In this document: positions 53,900 through 63,050 of the stretch, one piece after another | Layout: every line of letters starts with the position of its first letter | Numbering within the stretch: position 1 is the first letter of the stretch | Made by a program: the position numbers and the translations under genes | Notes under the pieces: model-generated | What the model saw: only the letters and a program-made list of their open reading frames with translations | Databases searched by the model: none | What the model was told of the DNA's origin: nothing | Assembly: GCA_023426245.1 (NCBI GenBank) | Contig: JAFABB010000028.1 | Span: forward strand, 62,001 to 126,000 | DNA from: Bacillota bacterium | GTDB lineage: Bacteria > Bacillota > UBA4882 > UBA8346 | Reading direction: 5' to 3' | DNA: 64,000 nt

Positions 53900-54162
53900 A
53901 TTTTCTCCTTTACACCTTTGCGAATATACGGTTTTATTTTTTTGTTCCCATAAATCTTCATAATTATAACATAATTATTGGTGTAATAATCAAGATTATT
54001 GAGCCAATTGTTTGATGGCCTCAGAATAAGCCAATTCCTCAAGGCGAGGTAGGTTTTTCTTGTTACTACATCGATGAGGATATTATTTTATTCCAGGCAG
54101 CAAAATATGTATAATTTATTGGTCAATCAAGCAAATAAAAACCATTTTTCAACTAATCTTGC

Positions 54163-54191
54163 TTGACATTTAAATGGGATCGCCGTAAACT
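54163..54191 (+). promoter_or_regulatory. Promoter of the AraC-family gene
   Basis: TTGACA (54163-54168), 17-base spacer, TAAACT (54186-54191), 18 bases before the ATG. Confidence 0.65.
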
Positions 54192-54208
54192 GTAAGCGAG
54201 GTGGAATA

Positions 54209-55060
54209 ATGCAAGATATCACCTATGGTTTTGACCATATCAAGCAACCTTTGTTCATTTGGAAAGAACGCTTTCAAGTTCCTCGGAACATGATGAGCAA
54301 TCATTATCATGATGCTTATGAAATCTATTATTTGCTTGAAGGCGAAAGGGATTACTTCATCAAAGGCCGTACTTATCATATTCAAAAAGGCGATTTGATA
54401 CTGATCGATGTCAATGAATTGCATAAAACCATGGATGTATCGGCTCATGAGCGTATTTTGCTGAATTTTAGGCGGGACTTTTTGCCAGATGCGTTTCAGA
54501 ATACCTTGCCAAACGATCTTTTTGCCTGTTTTCATCAAGATAGCAACCTATTGCGGCTCAATACTTCAGAACAGGATTTCGTAAGCCGTTTACTATTCAA
54601 AATGTTGGCCGAGAATGAAGCGCCGCGGCCCGATTCTAAGCTTTATCTGCAAGTACTCCTGGCTGAATTGTTGATCTTTTTAAATCGCCAACTGGCTCAG
54701 AAATCAACCGGGACTTTTTCTTTTCCCAATCCAATTCATCAAAAAATATCGGAAATTGTAGAATATATTACTGTCAATTATCAGCTGGATATTACCTTGG
54801 GAGGAATCTCGGAACGCTTTGGAATCAGTAAATATTACTTGTCACGAATGTTTAAAGAGGTCACCGGATTTACACTCATTGAATATCTCAACGGTATCCG
54901 GACCAAACAGGCTCAAAAAATGCTGCGGACAACCGCTTTAAATGTCACTACTATCTCTGAAAACGTTGGTTTTGATAGTATCACTCATTTTGGGAGAGTG
55001 TTTAAAACAATAACCGGATCTTCACCGCTTCAGTATCGGAAAACGGTTCGGAAAAACTAA
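54209..55060 (+). CDS. AraC-family regulator with cupin sensor domain
   Basis: 283 residues. The N-terminal cupin (about 25-135) has MSNHYHDAYEIYYLLEGERD and YHIQKGDLILIDVNELHKTM, a small-molecule pocket. Two helix-turn-helix units are at about 185-283: DITLGGISERFGISKYYLSRMFKEVTG and ALNVTTISENVGFDSITHFGRVFKTITGSSPLQYR. AGGTGG precedes the ATG. It stands directly upstream of the uronate genes on the same strand and is the likely regulator, with a uronate or KDG as effector (inference). Confidence 0.93.
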   Translation: MQDITYGFDHIKQPLFIWKERFQVPRNMMSNHYHDAYEIYYLLEGERDYFIKGRTYHIQKGDLILIDVNELHKTMDVSAHERILLNFRRDFLPDAFQNTLPNDLFACFHQDSNLLRLNTSEQDFVSRLLFKMLAENEAPRPDSKLYLQVLLAELLIFLNRQLAQKSTGTFSFPNPIHQKISEIVEYITVNYQLDITLGGISERFGISKYYLSRMFKEVTGFTLIEYLNGIRTKQAQKMLRTTALNVTTISENVGFDSITHFGRVFKTITGSSPLQYRKTVRKN

Positions 55061-55092
55061 GACTTGGAATCGCTCGACTAAACTTGTCTATG

Positions 55093-55186
55093 ACCAAATT
55101 TGTGAATTTGGTTGTAATAGAAACAAGGCTAAACCTCGATCCGGCAAGTAAATGACGGATCGGGTTTTCAACCAACTTTGTTGGTT
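55093..55186 (+). promoter_or_regulatory. Cluster of three hairpins between the AraC gene and uxaC
   Basis: ACCAAATT/AATTTGGT (55093-55100 with 55105-55112), CGATCCG/CGGATCG (55137-55143 with 55156-55162, then GGTTTT) and AACCAAC/GTTGGTT (55170-55176 with 55180-55186). The middle one may be the terminator of the regulator gene. CCGGCAAGT occurs twice (55141 and 55195), possibly as a regulator site. Confidence 0.5.
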
Positions 55187-55268
55187 ACAGAATACCGGCA
55201 AGTTCTTAATTTATGAGATTCAAAAAAATTACTTGCAGGATTCAGCTTAAAAAAGGAGGAATGTTGGA

Positions 55269-56678
55269 TTGAAATCATTTATGGATCAAGATTTCCTGCT
55301 CCAAAATAAGACTGCCACCGAGCTTTATCATCAGTACGCAAAGTCAATGCCGATCTTCGATTTCCACTGCCATTTAAGCCCCAAAGAGATTGCGGAAAAT
55401 AAAAAATACCGTAACATCACCGAGCTTTGGCTGGGCGGCGACCATTACAAGTGGCGCGCCATGCGCAGCAATGGAGTGGCCGAACGATTCATCACCGGAG
55501 AGACAAGCGATGAAGAGAAATTCCAAAAATGGGCTGAAACGATGATCTTCTGTATCGGCAACCCACTTTATCATTGGACTCATTTGGAATTGCGAAGGTA
55601 TTTTGGAATTGATGAGCTTTTATCGCCCAAAACGGCGAAGGGTATTTGGGAGAAATGCAATCAATCATTGAAAGAAGATGGGTTCACCGCTCAAGGGTTG
55701 ATCACCCGATCGAATGTGAAAGCTATCTGCACCACCGATGATCCGGTTGATTCACTGGAGTATCATCACGCCTTGGCCAACAACAAGAATTTTCCGGTGA
55801 AAGTGGTCCCGGCGCTCAGACCCGATAAAGGCATCCATATTGAAAGAGCGGATTTTTTACCCTGGCTCGCTAAACTTGGTGAAACAGTCCATTCCACCAT
55901 TACCAATTTGGATGATTTAAAAAACGCCCTCCGTAAGCGGCTGGAATTCTTTCACCAAGCTGGATGCCGGCTTTCCGACCATGCTTTGGACCCTATCCGT
56001 TATCAAGAGGCATCCGATGGAGAAATTGATTCGATCCTCAAGAAAATGCTCCATCATGAAAATTTAACCCAAACGGAAATCGAAAAATATCAAACCGGGA
56101 TGTTGCTCTTTTTAGGAAGGGAATATTCGCGGCTTGGGTGGACTATGCAACTGCATATGGGGGTTATTCGTAACAACAACCGGAGGATGATGAGCCTGCT
56201 GGGTCCCGATACCGGGTTTGACTCCATCGGTGATGAATCCTTTGCCAAAGATTTGGCGCAATTCCTTAATGCTTTGGATCAAACCGATGAATTACCCAAA
56301 ACGATTCTTTATTGTATTAATCCACGTGATAATGAAGTGATTGGGACGATGCTTGGGTGTTTTCAAGGCAGTGAAGCTCCGGGAAAGGTGCAATTCGGTT
56401 CCGGATGGTGGTTTAATGATCAGAAAGACGGCATGAACCGCCAAATGATCGCTTTAGCCAATCTAGGACTTCTATCCCGGTTTGTGGGGATGGTCACGGA
56501 TTCCCGCAGTTTCCTTTCCTATACCAGACATGAGTATTTCCGGAGAATTCTTTGCAATCTCCTGGGAGAATGGGTGGAAAACGGTGAAGCGCCAAATGAT
56601 CTTCCATTGCTCGGAAAAATGGTGCAAGATATTTGTTATAATAATGCTAAAAACTATTTCACAGGGATTATCGACTAG
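55269..56678 (+). CDS. uxaC: Uronate isomerase
   Basis: 469 residues. MPIFDFHCHLSPKEIAENK carries the HxH metal site, and NITELWLGGDHYKWRAMRSNG, VKAICTTDDPVDSLEYHHAL, LGWTMQLHMGVIRNNNRRM and RFVGMVTDSRSFLSYTRHEYFRRIL are standard UxaC blocks. It converts D-galacturonate to D-tagaturonate (and glucuronate to fructuronate). The start is TTG 55269, eight bases after AAGGAGG; nearby ATG 55261 is out of frame. First gene of the uxaC-uxaB-uxaA-kdgK-kdgA unit. Confidence 0.96.
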   Translation: MKSFMDQDFLLQNKTATELYHQYAKSMPIFDFHCHLSPKEIAENKKYRNITELWLGGDHYKWRAMRSNGVAERFITGETSDEEKFQKWAETMIFCIGNPLYHWTHLELRRYFGIDELLSPKTAKGIWEKCNQSLKEDGFTAQGLITRSNVKAICTTDDPVDSLEYHHALANNKNFPVKVVPALRPDKGIHIERADFLPWLAKLGETVHSTITNLDDLKNALRKRLEFFHQAGCRLSDHALDPIRYQEASDGEIDSILKKMLHHENLTQTEIEKYQTGMLLFLGREYSRLGWTMQLHMGVIRNNNRRMMSLLGPDTGFDSIGDESFAKDLAQFLNALDQTDELPKTILYCINPRDNEVIGTMLGCFQGSEAPGKVQFGSGWWFNDQKDGMNRQMIALANLGLLSRFVGMVTDSRSFLSYTRHEYFRRILCNLLGEWVENGEAPNDLPLLGKMVQDICYNNAKNYFTGIID

Positions 56679-56719
56679 CATTTATACATAATTTTTTAGG
56701 CAAAATAGGAGCTAACTTC

Positions 56720-58186
56720 ATGAAAAATATTAAGGATGTTAGAAAGAAAACTCACGGAGGATTACCGGAAAAAGTTTTACAAATTGGCGAAGGCAACTTT
56801 TTACGCGGGTTTGCGGATTGGATGATTGAACGTACAAATAGCGCCGGTTATTTTAACGGTAGCGTGGTGCTTTGTCAGCCTATTCAGGCGGGGATGGCGG
56901 AACAAATCAATGCACAGAACGGTATTTATACGGTGATGATGCGTGGAGTGGAAAATAATGAAATCGTGGAACGAATCCAGGAGATTACTTCCATTTCACG
57001 CTGCATTAACCCTTTTTCCGACTATGAGGCATTGGTTGAAATCGCTAAAAGTCCGGAGTTAAAAGTGATTATCAGCAATACCACCGAAGCGGGGATTGCC
57101 TATCGGGTCGGTGACAAGCTTACCGATAAGCCTCCGGTAAGCTATCCGGCCAAGTTGACCGTACTGCTTTATGAGAGATTTAAAAAAATGATGGGACAGG
57201 AAGATAAAGGATTATTGATTTTACCTGTTGAATTAATCGAAAGAAACGGTGACAACCTTAAACGGTATGTGCTACAATATGCAGAAGAGTGGGGGCTTGG
57301 AGGAGCATTTACCGAGTGGCTGGAAAATGCCAATTGTTTTGCCAATACTCTGGTGGACCGGATTGTTACCGGTTACCCGCGGGATGAGATCAAAGAAATT
57401 CGGGAATCTTTGGGATATGAAGACAATATCCTTGTCACTTGTGAACCTTTCAATCTCTGGGTGATTGAGGCTCCGGAAAAGTGGGCCAAAGTAATTCCTT
57501 TTCAAGGTGACGACGTTCACGTTATTTGGACTTCGGATATGACCCCATATCGTACTCGTAAAGTGCGTATTTTAAATGGAGCCCATACCGTAAGCGTAAT
57601 GGCGGCGTATTTAGCCGGCCATGATATTGTGCTTTCAATGATGAAGGACAAGGTGTTTGAACAGTATTTGAGAAAATGCATCTGGAATGAAATCATTCCG
57701 AACATTCCTCTCCCCCAAAAAGAGATGAATGAATTTGCCAATGCTGTGTTTGAGCGCTTTGCCAATCCATTTATCAAACACCGGCTTCTTGATATCAGCT
57801 TGAATTCGGTATCGAAATATAAGGCGCGCTGTTTGCCGTCTCTACTGGATTATATTCATAAATATCATAAATTACCTCAGATATTGCCGTTCGGATTTGC
57901 CGCATTGATAGCCTTTTATAGAGGCAAAATGCAGGGTGGCAAGTATATCGGAGATCGTGGCGAGGAAACCTATGAGATCCATGATAATCCTGAAGTGCTG
58001 GAGTTTTTCGCCAAAGCGTGGCAGAGTCCGGATAATATCGTCCGAAAGGTTCTCGCAAATACGGATTTCTGGGGAGAGGACTTGACAGAAATCAAAGGTC
58101 TCCAGGAGCTTGTCGAAGAATATCTTGGCTCGATTATTCATGACGGAGCGGCGCTTGCCGTTAAAAATTTCGTGGAGAGTCTTTGA
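56720..58186 (+). CDS. uxaB: Tagaturonate reductase (altronate oxidoreductase)
   Basis: 488 residues of the long-chain mannitol dehydrogenase family. VLQIGEGNFLRGFADWMI is the NAD loop, KVIISNTTEAGIAY the middle block, and RKVRILNGAHTVSVMAAYLAG holds the catalytic lysine and the NxxH region. EGNFLRGF is typical of UxaB more than UxuB (which usually has GVGGFFRAH-type loops). It reduces tagaturonate to altronate with NADH. It starts 41 bases after uxaC and stops one base before uxaA. Confidence 0.93.
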   Translation: MKNIKDVRKKTHGGLPEKVLQIGEGNFLRGFADWMIERTNSAGYFNGSVVLCQPIQAGMAEQINAQNGIYTVMMRGVENNEIVERIQEITSISRCINPFSDYEALVEIAKSPELKVIISNTTEAGIAYRVGDKLTDKPPVSYPAKLTVLLYERFKKMMGQEDKGLLILPVELIERNGDNLKRYVLQYAEEWGLGGAFTEWLENANCFANTLVDRIVTGYPRDEIKEIRESLGYEDNILVTCEPFNLWVIEAPEKWAKVIPFQGDDVHVIWTSDMTPYRTRKVRILNGAHTVSVMAAYLAGHDIVLSMMKDKVFEQYLRKCIWNEIIPNIPLPQKEMNEFANAVFERFANPFIKHRLLDISLNSVSKYKARCLPSLLDYIHKYHKLPQILPFGFAALIAFYRGKMQGGKYIGDRGEETYEIHDNPEVLEFFAKAWQSPDNIVRKVLANTDFWGEDLTEIKGLQELVEEYLGSIIHDGAALAVKNFVESL

Positions 58187-58187
58187 A

Positions 58188-59621
58188 ATGGATAAATTCA
58201 TTAAAATTTCTCCCGGAGATAATGTAGCCGTTGCCGTCCAGGCTACCGAAGCCATACCGTTCGGCCATAAAAAAGCCCTTTGGGATATCAAACAAGGCGA
58301 AAACATCATTAAATACGGTTATCCGATTGGGCATGCCACCAGCGACATCCAGGCCGGCAGTCATGTCCATACTCATAATTTGAAAACCAATCTCGCAGGG
58401 ATTATCGAATACTCCTACAAAGGAAACTTTCCGGCGGATTTCCAAAAACCGGCTGCAACTTTTCAGGGCTATCTGCGCAAAAACGGAAAAATAGGGATCC
58501 GCAATGAGGTATGGATTATACCAACCGTAGGTTGTGTTAATAATACGGCTGAATTGATTCAAAAGAAAGCTCAAGAAAAATACGGACATTTATGGGACGG
58601 AATTTTCTGTTTTACCCATCCCTATGGCTGTTCGCAAATGGGCGATGATCAAGTCAATACTCAAAAAATCCTCGCTGGGCTGGTGAATCATCCCAATGCC
58701 GCTGGAGTGCTGGTACTGGGTCTTGGTTGCGAAAATAATAATGTTGACGTATTCCGGCCTTTTCTGGGAGATTACGATCAGGAACGGGTCAAGTTTTTGG
58801 TCACTCAGAATGTTGAAGATGAAATTGCAGAAGGAATGAGCTTGATTGGTGATCTGGCTGAGCGGGCCTCCATGGAAAAAAGGCAGCCGGTGAGTACCGA
58901 ACATCTGATTATCGGACTTAAATGCGGTGGTTCGGATGCTTTTTCCGGTATCACGGCCAATCCTCTTTGCGGTAAAATCACCGATGAAATATCCGCCCAA
59001 AGTGGAAGGGTTATTTTAACTGAAGTGCCTGAAATGTTTGGCGCTGAAACTATCTTGATGGAACGGGCAGCCGATGTTGAAGTTTTTGATGAAACGGTAG
59101 CGATGATTAATGGTTTCAAGGACTATTACACTGCTCACCATCAGGTGATTTATGAAAATCCTTCACCCGGCAATAAAGCTGGAGGAATCACCACTCTTGA
59201 GGAAAAATCCCTGGGCTGTATTCAGAAGGGCGGTCGGGCCACGGTTACAGCGGTTTTGGAATCTGGTGAGCCGTGTCTGAAAAAAGGCTTGAATCTGCTT
59301 ACTGGACCGGGAAACGATATTGTTTCCTGCACCAATATGACAGCAGCCGGAGCGCATCTGATTTTATTTACCACCGGGAGGGGGACTCCGCTGGGTGCGC
59401 CTGTTCCTACAATAAAAATTGCATCTAATTCCGGCTTAGCCACGCGCAAACCCGGCTGGATCGATTATAACGCGGGGAAAATGCTGGAAAATTCTAGCAT
59501 GGAAGATAGCGCCAATGAATTATGGCAATTGATTTTAAATGTCGCTTCGGGGAAAAAGACCCAAAATGAGGAGCATGGATATAGGGAAATTGCGATTTTT
59601 AAAGATGGCGTTACTTTATAA
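58188..59621 (+). CDS. uxaA: Altronate dehydratase
   Basis: 477 residues, two parts: an N-terminal SAF domain (about 1-95, with DKFIKISPGDNVAVAVQATEA) and the C-terminal catalytic domain (about 105-470) with GCVNNTAELI, THPYGCSQMGDD, GLKCGGSDAFSGITANPLCG and CTNMTAAGAHLILFTTGRGTP. Conserved cysteines and histidines bind the iron. It dehydrates D-altronate to KDG. ATG 58188 follows the uxaB stop by one base; the longer reading lies inside uxaB. Confidence 0.95.
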   Translation: MDKFIKISPGDNVAVAVQATEAIPFGHKKALWDIKQGENIIKYGYPIGHATSDIQAGSHVHTHNLKTNLAGIIEYSYKGNFPADFQKPAATFQGYLRKNGKIGIRNEVWIIPTVGCVNNTAELIQKKAQEKYGHLWDGIFCFTHPYGCSQMGDDQVNTQKILAGLVNHPNAAGVLVLGLGCENNNVDVFRPFLGDYDQERVKFLVTQNVEDEIAEGMSLIGDLAERASMEKRQPVSTEHLIIGLKCGGSDAFSGITANPLCGKITDEISAQSGRVILTEVPEMFGAETILMERAADVEVFDETVAMINGFKDYYTAHHQVIYENPSPGNKAGGITTLEEKSLGCIQKGGRATVTAVLESGEPCLKKGLNLLTGPGNDIVSCTNMTAAGAHLILFTTGRGTPLGAPVPTIKIASNSGLATRKPGWIDYNAGKMLENSSMEDSANELWQLILNVASGKKTQNEEHGYREIAIFKDGVTL

Positions 59622-59644
59622 AATGAAAACAGGAGGGTGTTCAC

Positions 59645-60742
59645 TTGAGTTTGGATCTGAAATTACGTGAAAAAAGTTTGTATGATGCAATTTCGTTAGG
59701 AGAAATTATGCTGCGTCTTGATCCCGGTGATGGCCGGATCCGGACAGCCCGTCAGTTCAAAGCCTGGGAAGGCGGGGGCGAGTATAATGTAGTCCGGGGT
59801 TTACGTAAGTGCTTTGGACTTAAAACTGCGGCTGTTACCGCGCTGGCGGATAATGAAATCGGCCGTTTGGTTGAAGATTTCATGATGCAAGGCGGCGTTG
59901 ATACATCACTGATTAAATGGGCTCCCTATGATGGGATCGGTAGAGCTGTTCGCAACGGCTTGAACTTTACCGAGCGTGGATTCGGTATCCGTGGTGCTGT
60001 CGGTGTCTCGGACCGGGGAAATACGGCTGTATCCCAATTGAAACCGGGAGATATCGACTGGGAATACATTTTTGGGACATTGGGAGTCCGTTGGCTCCAT
60101 ACCGGGGGTATCTTCGCCGCGTTATCGGAGACGACGGCCCAGGTTGTTATTGAGGCCGTGATGGCTGCTAAAAAGCATGGCACGGTTGTATCCTATGATT
60201 TAAATTATCGTCCATCCATGTGGAAGAATATTGGTGGTAAGGAAAAAGCCCAGGAAGTAAATAAAACGATTGCCAAGTATATAGATGTCATGATTGGAAA
60301 TGAAGAAGATTTTACCGCCTGCCTCGGTTTTGAAGTAGAGGGAAACGATGAGAATCTCAAGGAATTAAACATGGAGGGGTATAAGAAGATGCTTGGTAAT
60401 GCAACCAAAGCTTACCCCAATTTTAAAGTTATCGCAACCACTTTGCGGACAGTTAAAACAGCCACTGTAAACGACTGGAAAGCCATGGTTTATGCAGACG
60501 GGAATATTTATTTTTCAAATGAGTATCCAAACCTGGAAATCTACGATCGGGTCGGCGGCGGGGACAGTTTTGCCTCTGGTCTGATTTATGGGTTAATGAC
60601 AACCGGAGACGCCCAAAAGGCGGTTAATTACGGAGCTGCCCACGGCGCACTGGCAATGACCACACCGGGTGATACTTCAATGGCAACCAAAAATGAAGTT
60701 GAGGCACTCATCAAAGGGGCCGGTGCAAGGGTGCAAAGGTAA
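59645..60742 (+). CDS. kdgK: 2-keto-3-deoxygluconate kinase (PfkB family)
   Basis: 365 residues, ribokinase fold. ISLGEIMLRLDPGDGRIRTA opens; FKAWEGGGEYNVVRGL is the substrate lid. The catalytic motif is DRVGGGDSFASGLIYGL (Asp about 308). It phosphorylates KDG to KDPG. The start is TTG 59645, seven bases after AGGAGGG. The middle is about 25 residues longer than typical KdgK (an insertion around EVEGNDENLKELNMEGY). Its place between uxaA and kdgA supports the assignment. Confidence 0.93.
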   Translation: MSLDLKLREKSLYDAISLGEIMLRLDPGDGRIRTARQFKAWEGGGEYNVVRGLRKCFGLKTAAVTALADNEIGRLVEDFMMQGGVDTSLIKWAPYDGIGRAVRNGLNFTERGFGIRGAVGVSDRGNTAVSQLKPGDIDWEYIFGTLGVRWLHTGGIFAALSETTAQVVIEAVMAAKKHGTVVSYDLNYRPSMWKNIGGKEKAQEVNKTIAKYIDVMIGNEEDFTACLGFEVEGNDENLKELNMEGYKKMLGNATKAYPNFKVIATTLRTVKTATVNDWKAMVYADGNIYFSNEYPNLEIYDRVGGGDSFASGLIYGLMTTGDAQKAVNYGAAHGALAMTTPGDTSMATKNEVEALIKGAGARVQR

Positions 60743-60791
60743 TGAAACTTTTGAAGCAAGGTTGATAAATATGAATGAGGTGTGAAAAGAA

Positions 60792-61436
60792 ATGAAAAAA
60801 GAACAGGTATTATCCAAAATCAAAGAGGCCGGTATCGTGGCTGTGGTACGGGCCGAGTCCAGCGATCAAGCCAAACGTATTGCCGATGCTTGTATAGAAG
60901 GCGGAGTTGCGGCAATCGAATTGACATTTACTGTTCCCGGGGCTCATCGGGTCATCGAGGAATTGGCCGCTACCTATACGAAGGGTGAAATCATTTTAGG
61001 CGCCGGGACGGTGCTCGATCCGGAAACGGCCAGAATTGCAATACTTTCCGGTGCAGAATATATTGTGAGCCCTTGTTTGAATCCGGATATGGTCCGTTTG
61101 TGTAACCGTTATCGAATCGCCTGCATGCCGGGGATTATGACCATTCGGGATGCGGTGGAAGCTTTAGAACTGGGTGTCGATATTCTTAAACTTTTCCCAG
61201 GTGAAGCTTTCGGACCGAAAATGATTAAAGCCATTGCCGGTCCGTTGCCACAGGCGAGCATTATGCCAACGGGCGGAGTTGATGTAAATAACGTCGGAGA
61301 ATGGATTAAAGCGGGAGCCGTGGCTGTGGGCGCAGGCGGCGCTTTAACTGCGGGAGCCAAAAAGGGCGACTATGAATCCATAACCAAACTGGGTCGTGAA
61401 TTTGTGAACAATATCAAGGCGGCACGCCAAAAGTAA
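60792..61436 (+). CDS. kdgA: KDPG/KHG aldolase
   Basis: 214-residue class I aldolase. Glu in GVAAIELTFTVPGAHRVIEE, phosphate/carboxylate residues in ILGAGTVLDPETARIAI and YIVSPCLNPDMVRLCNRY, and the Schiff-base lysine in VDILKLFPGEAFGPKMIKAI; IMPTGGVDVNNVGEW finishes the site. It splits KDPG to pyruvate and glyceraldehyde-3-phosphate, completing the galacturonate route. AGGTG lies before the ATG. The palindromic repeat 50 bases downstream probably ends the operon. Confidence 0.96.
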   Translation: MKKEQVLSKIKEAGIVAVVRAESSDQAKRIADACIEGGVAAIELTFTVPGAHRVIEELAATYTKGEIILGAGTVLDPETARIAILSGAEYIVSPCLNPDMVRLCNRYRIACMPGIMTIRDAVEALELGVDILKLFPGEAFGPKMIKAIAGPLPQASIMPTGGVDVNNVGEWIKAGAVAVGAGGALTAGAKKGDYESITKLGREFVNNIKAARQK

Positions 61437-61483
61437 AATGGATTTGACACCAATACTTATTTAGACAAAGATAAATCTCGAAA

Positions 61484-61606
61484 AAAGGCTGTCGCAAAAT
61501 AAAATTATCGATCGAGATCTACAATATATAAACTTCTGCCCATTTATGAGAGCAATATATTGCAGATCTCATTGATTTAATAATTTTTTGCGACAGCTTT
61601 CTTTTT
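61484..61606. repeat. Palindromic GGCTGTC-type repeat, copy C, at the truncated GH115 gene
   Basis: Ends AAAGGCTGTCGCAAAAT and TTTTTTGCGACAGCTTT, with internal GAGATCTACAATATAT (61514-61529) and GCAATATATTGCAGATCTC (61552-61570). T-runs follow the outer ends on both strands (CTTTTTT), so it can terminate transcription from both kdgA and the opposite gene. The last codons of the GH115 remnant are read from this repeat. Confidence 0.82.
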
Positions 61607-62049
61607 TGGTTTACATCCAATTTGCCGGAAGAGACCAGATTGTCAATGAGGGGGCTCTTCCCAATCGTTCCGACGAGCACCACTTCGTCCACCGGAGGTA
61701 TTTGACCGGAGGCGATAGGGGGTTTGACTTGACTGACTCGTTCGATATCCGTTTGTAGGTCGCCAACGACCCGGACTACGCCCGGAAAATCCTGCTCATT
61801 GACGACCAGGGGCGCGGCTTTTCCGCTAGAGACCAGACAAAACCGGTCGGGACGCGGTTCGAATTTGACATATTCTCCAGGATTGGTTCGTTCGTAGCGG
61901 GCGCGATTATGCCAAGGATCGCGCCCGCCTTTTATGTCTGCTTTACCGGCGGAAAATCCGTTAGGAGTTTCCAGAGTCGCGAAAGAAAATTCTTGGCAAC
62001 TAACGAGTATCATGATGAGTACGGTAACAACTTTTAAAAAAAGTTTCAT
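61519..62049 (-). pseudogene. Truncated GH115 alpha-glucuronidase (N-terminal remnant)
   Basis: 176 codons; GH115 enzymes are usually over 800 residues. A signal peptide (about 1-24, ..EFSFA) is followed by the family N-terminal domain: FCLVSSGKAAPLVVNEQDFP, VVRVVGDLQTDIERVSQVKP, EVVLVGTIGKSPLIDNLVSSGKLDVN. Homology stops exactly there, where GH115 normally continues toward a GKWE-type motif. The remaining ~30 codons come from palindromic repeat C. The catalytic part is gone, so it should not act on glucuronoxylan. ATG 62049 follows GGAGGT. The start region looks intact, so it may still be expressed as a small secreted protein. Confidence 0.8.
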
Positions 62050-62309
62050 TTTCAAACCTCCTTTAAAAAATCAATATCGTATCCGTAAACTATTTGCAAT
62101 GGATATTCAATATTTACTCAAATTATCCTTCCAAAAAATAACAATTATAATAAAATTTTCTATCTCAAAAGATAATTGTTATGACCATGTAAACTTGCAA
62201 AAGCAGGGAGAATGGGAAAAATTTTTTTATCGGGGATGGGGGAATTAGAGTTATAAAGAAGAATTAAAGGAGATATCGGAAGTTTTAAAAATGGGTTAAG
62301 AGGTTAATC

Positions 62310-62981
62310 ATGATGAAACGAATCATTCATCTTTCATGTTGGATACTTTTATCAGTATTTTTGTTTTCCAATGGTACGGGATACACAATTATCCGGGCAA
62401 TTCCGGTAGAGTATCTTGTCGGCTCATCCAAAATCGGCTGGATTGAGAAATTAGCTGATAAGAGTTTTTCGGGTTTGAGTACAACCCATCCAACGATTGC
62501 TGTCAATTTGTTCAGTGATGAACGTGAAATTACCGATAGTACAGGTGCTATTTACAGCCGGTCCGGAAAAAAGCTGGAGACCCTGGTGACTGACAAAAGA
62601 CCCACGGAAATAATTGAAAAGAATTTGGCCGAACAGCTCCAAAAAGCCGGGTATAACGTTATTTTCACTTCGGGTTGGAATTTGAATGCTGAAAAAGTAC
62701 CTAGTTATTTGGGAACGGATTTGATTTTAGGCGGACAAGTGAAAGAGTTCTGGGTGGAGTCCAAGGCGGGGGTTATCACTTCGACCATACGTTCTAAAGT
62801 TGTTTATAACCTGGTAATTGCCAATATTCATCAAAAAAGGCTAATCTATGAAGGGCAAGCGGAGGGTAACGATACCCGAAAATCCCTGGCCCATATTAGC
62901 GATTATTTTTGGACGGATATGGAAACTTCTCTCAGCCAATCTTTAACCAAAGCAATCAATGAACCGGTGAGTCAGAAATAG
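62310..62981 (+). CDS. Secreted YajG-like protein of unknown function
   Basis: 223 residues. Signal peptide about 1-25, no lipobox cysteine in the cleavage area. The mature part follows the YajG pattern: TIAVNLFSDEREITDSTGAI near residue 62, LVTDKRPTEIIEKNLAEQLQKAGYNVIFT, YLGTDLILGGQVKEFWVESK, then VYNLVIANIHQKRLIYEGQA. YajG-type proteins are envelope proteins of Gram-negative bacteria. AAGAGG precedes the ATG. The identification is by pattern only. Confidence 0.55.
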   Translation: MMKRIIHLSCWILLSVFLFSNGTGYTIIRAIPVEYLVGSSKIGWIEKLADKSFSGLSTTHPTIAVNLFSDEREITDSTGAIYSRSGKKLETLVTDKRPTEIIEKNLAEQLQKAGYNVIFTSGWNLNAEKVPSYLGTDLILGGQVKEFWVESKAGVITSTIRSKVVYNLVIANIHQKRLIYEGQAEGNDTRKSLAHISDYFWTDMETSLSQSLTKAINEPVSQK

Positions 62982-63050
62982 CAACGATAAAAAGATGAAG
63001 ATAATCGTTTAATGGTAATCCTTAACCGCCTGAGGCCTTTCTACAGGCGG

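Noticed and set aside
61519..61606. C-terminal ~30 residues of the GH115 remnant as a real protein segment
   Set aside because: They are read from palindromic repeat C and have no family similarity.
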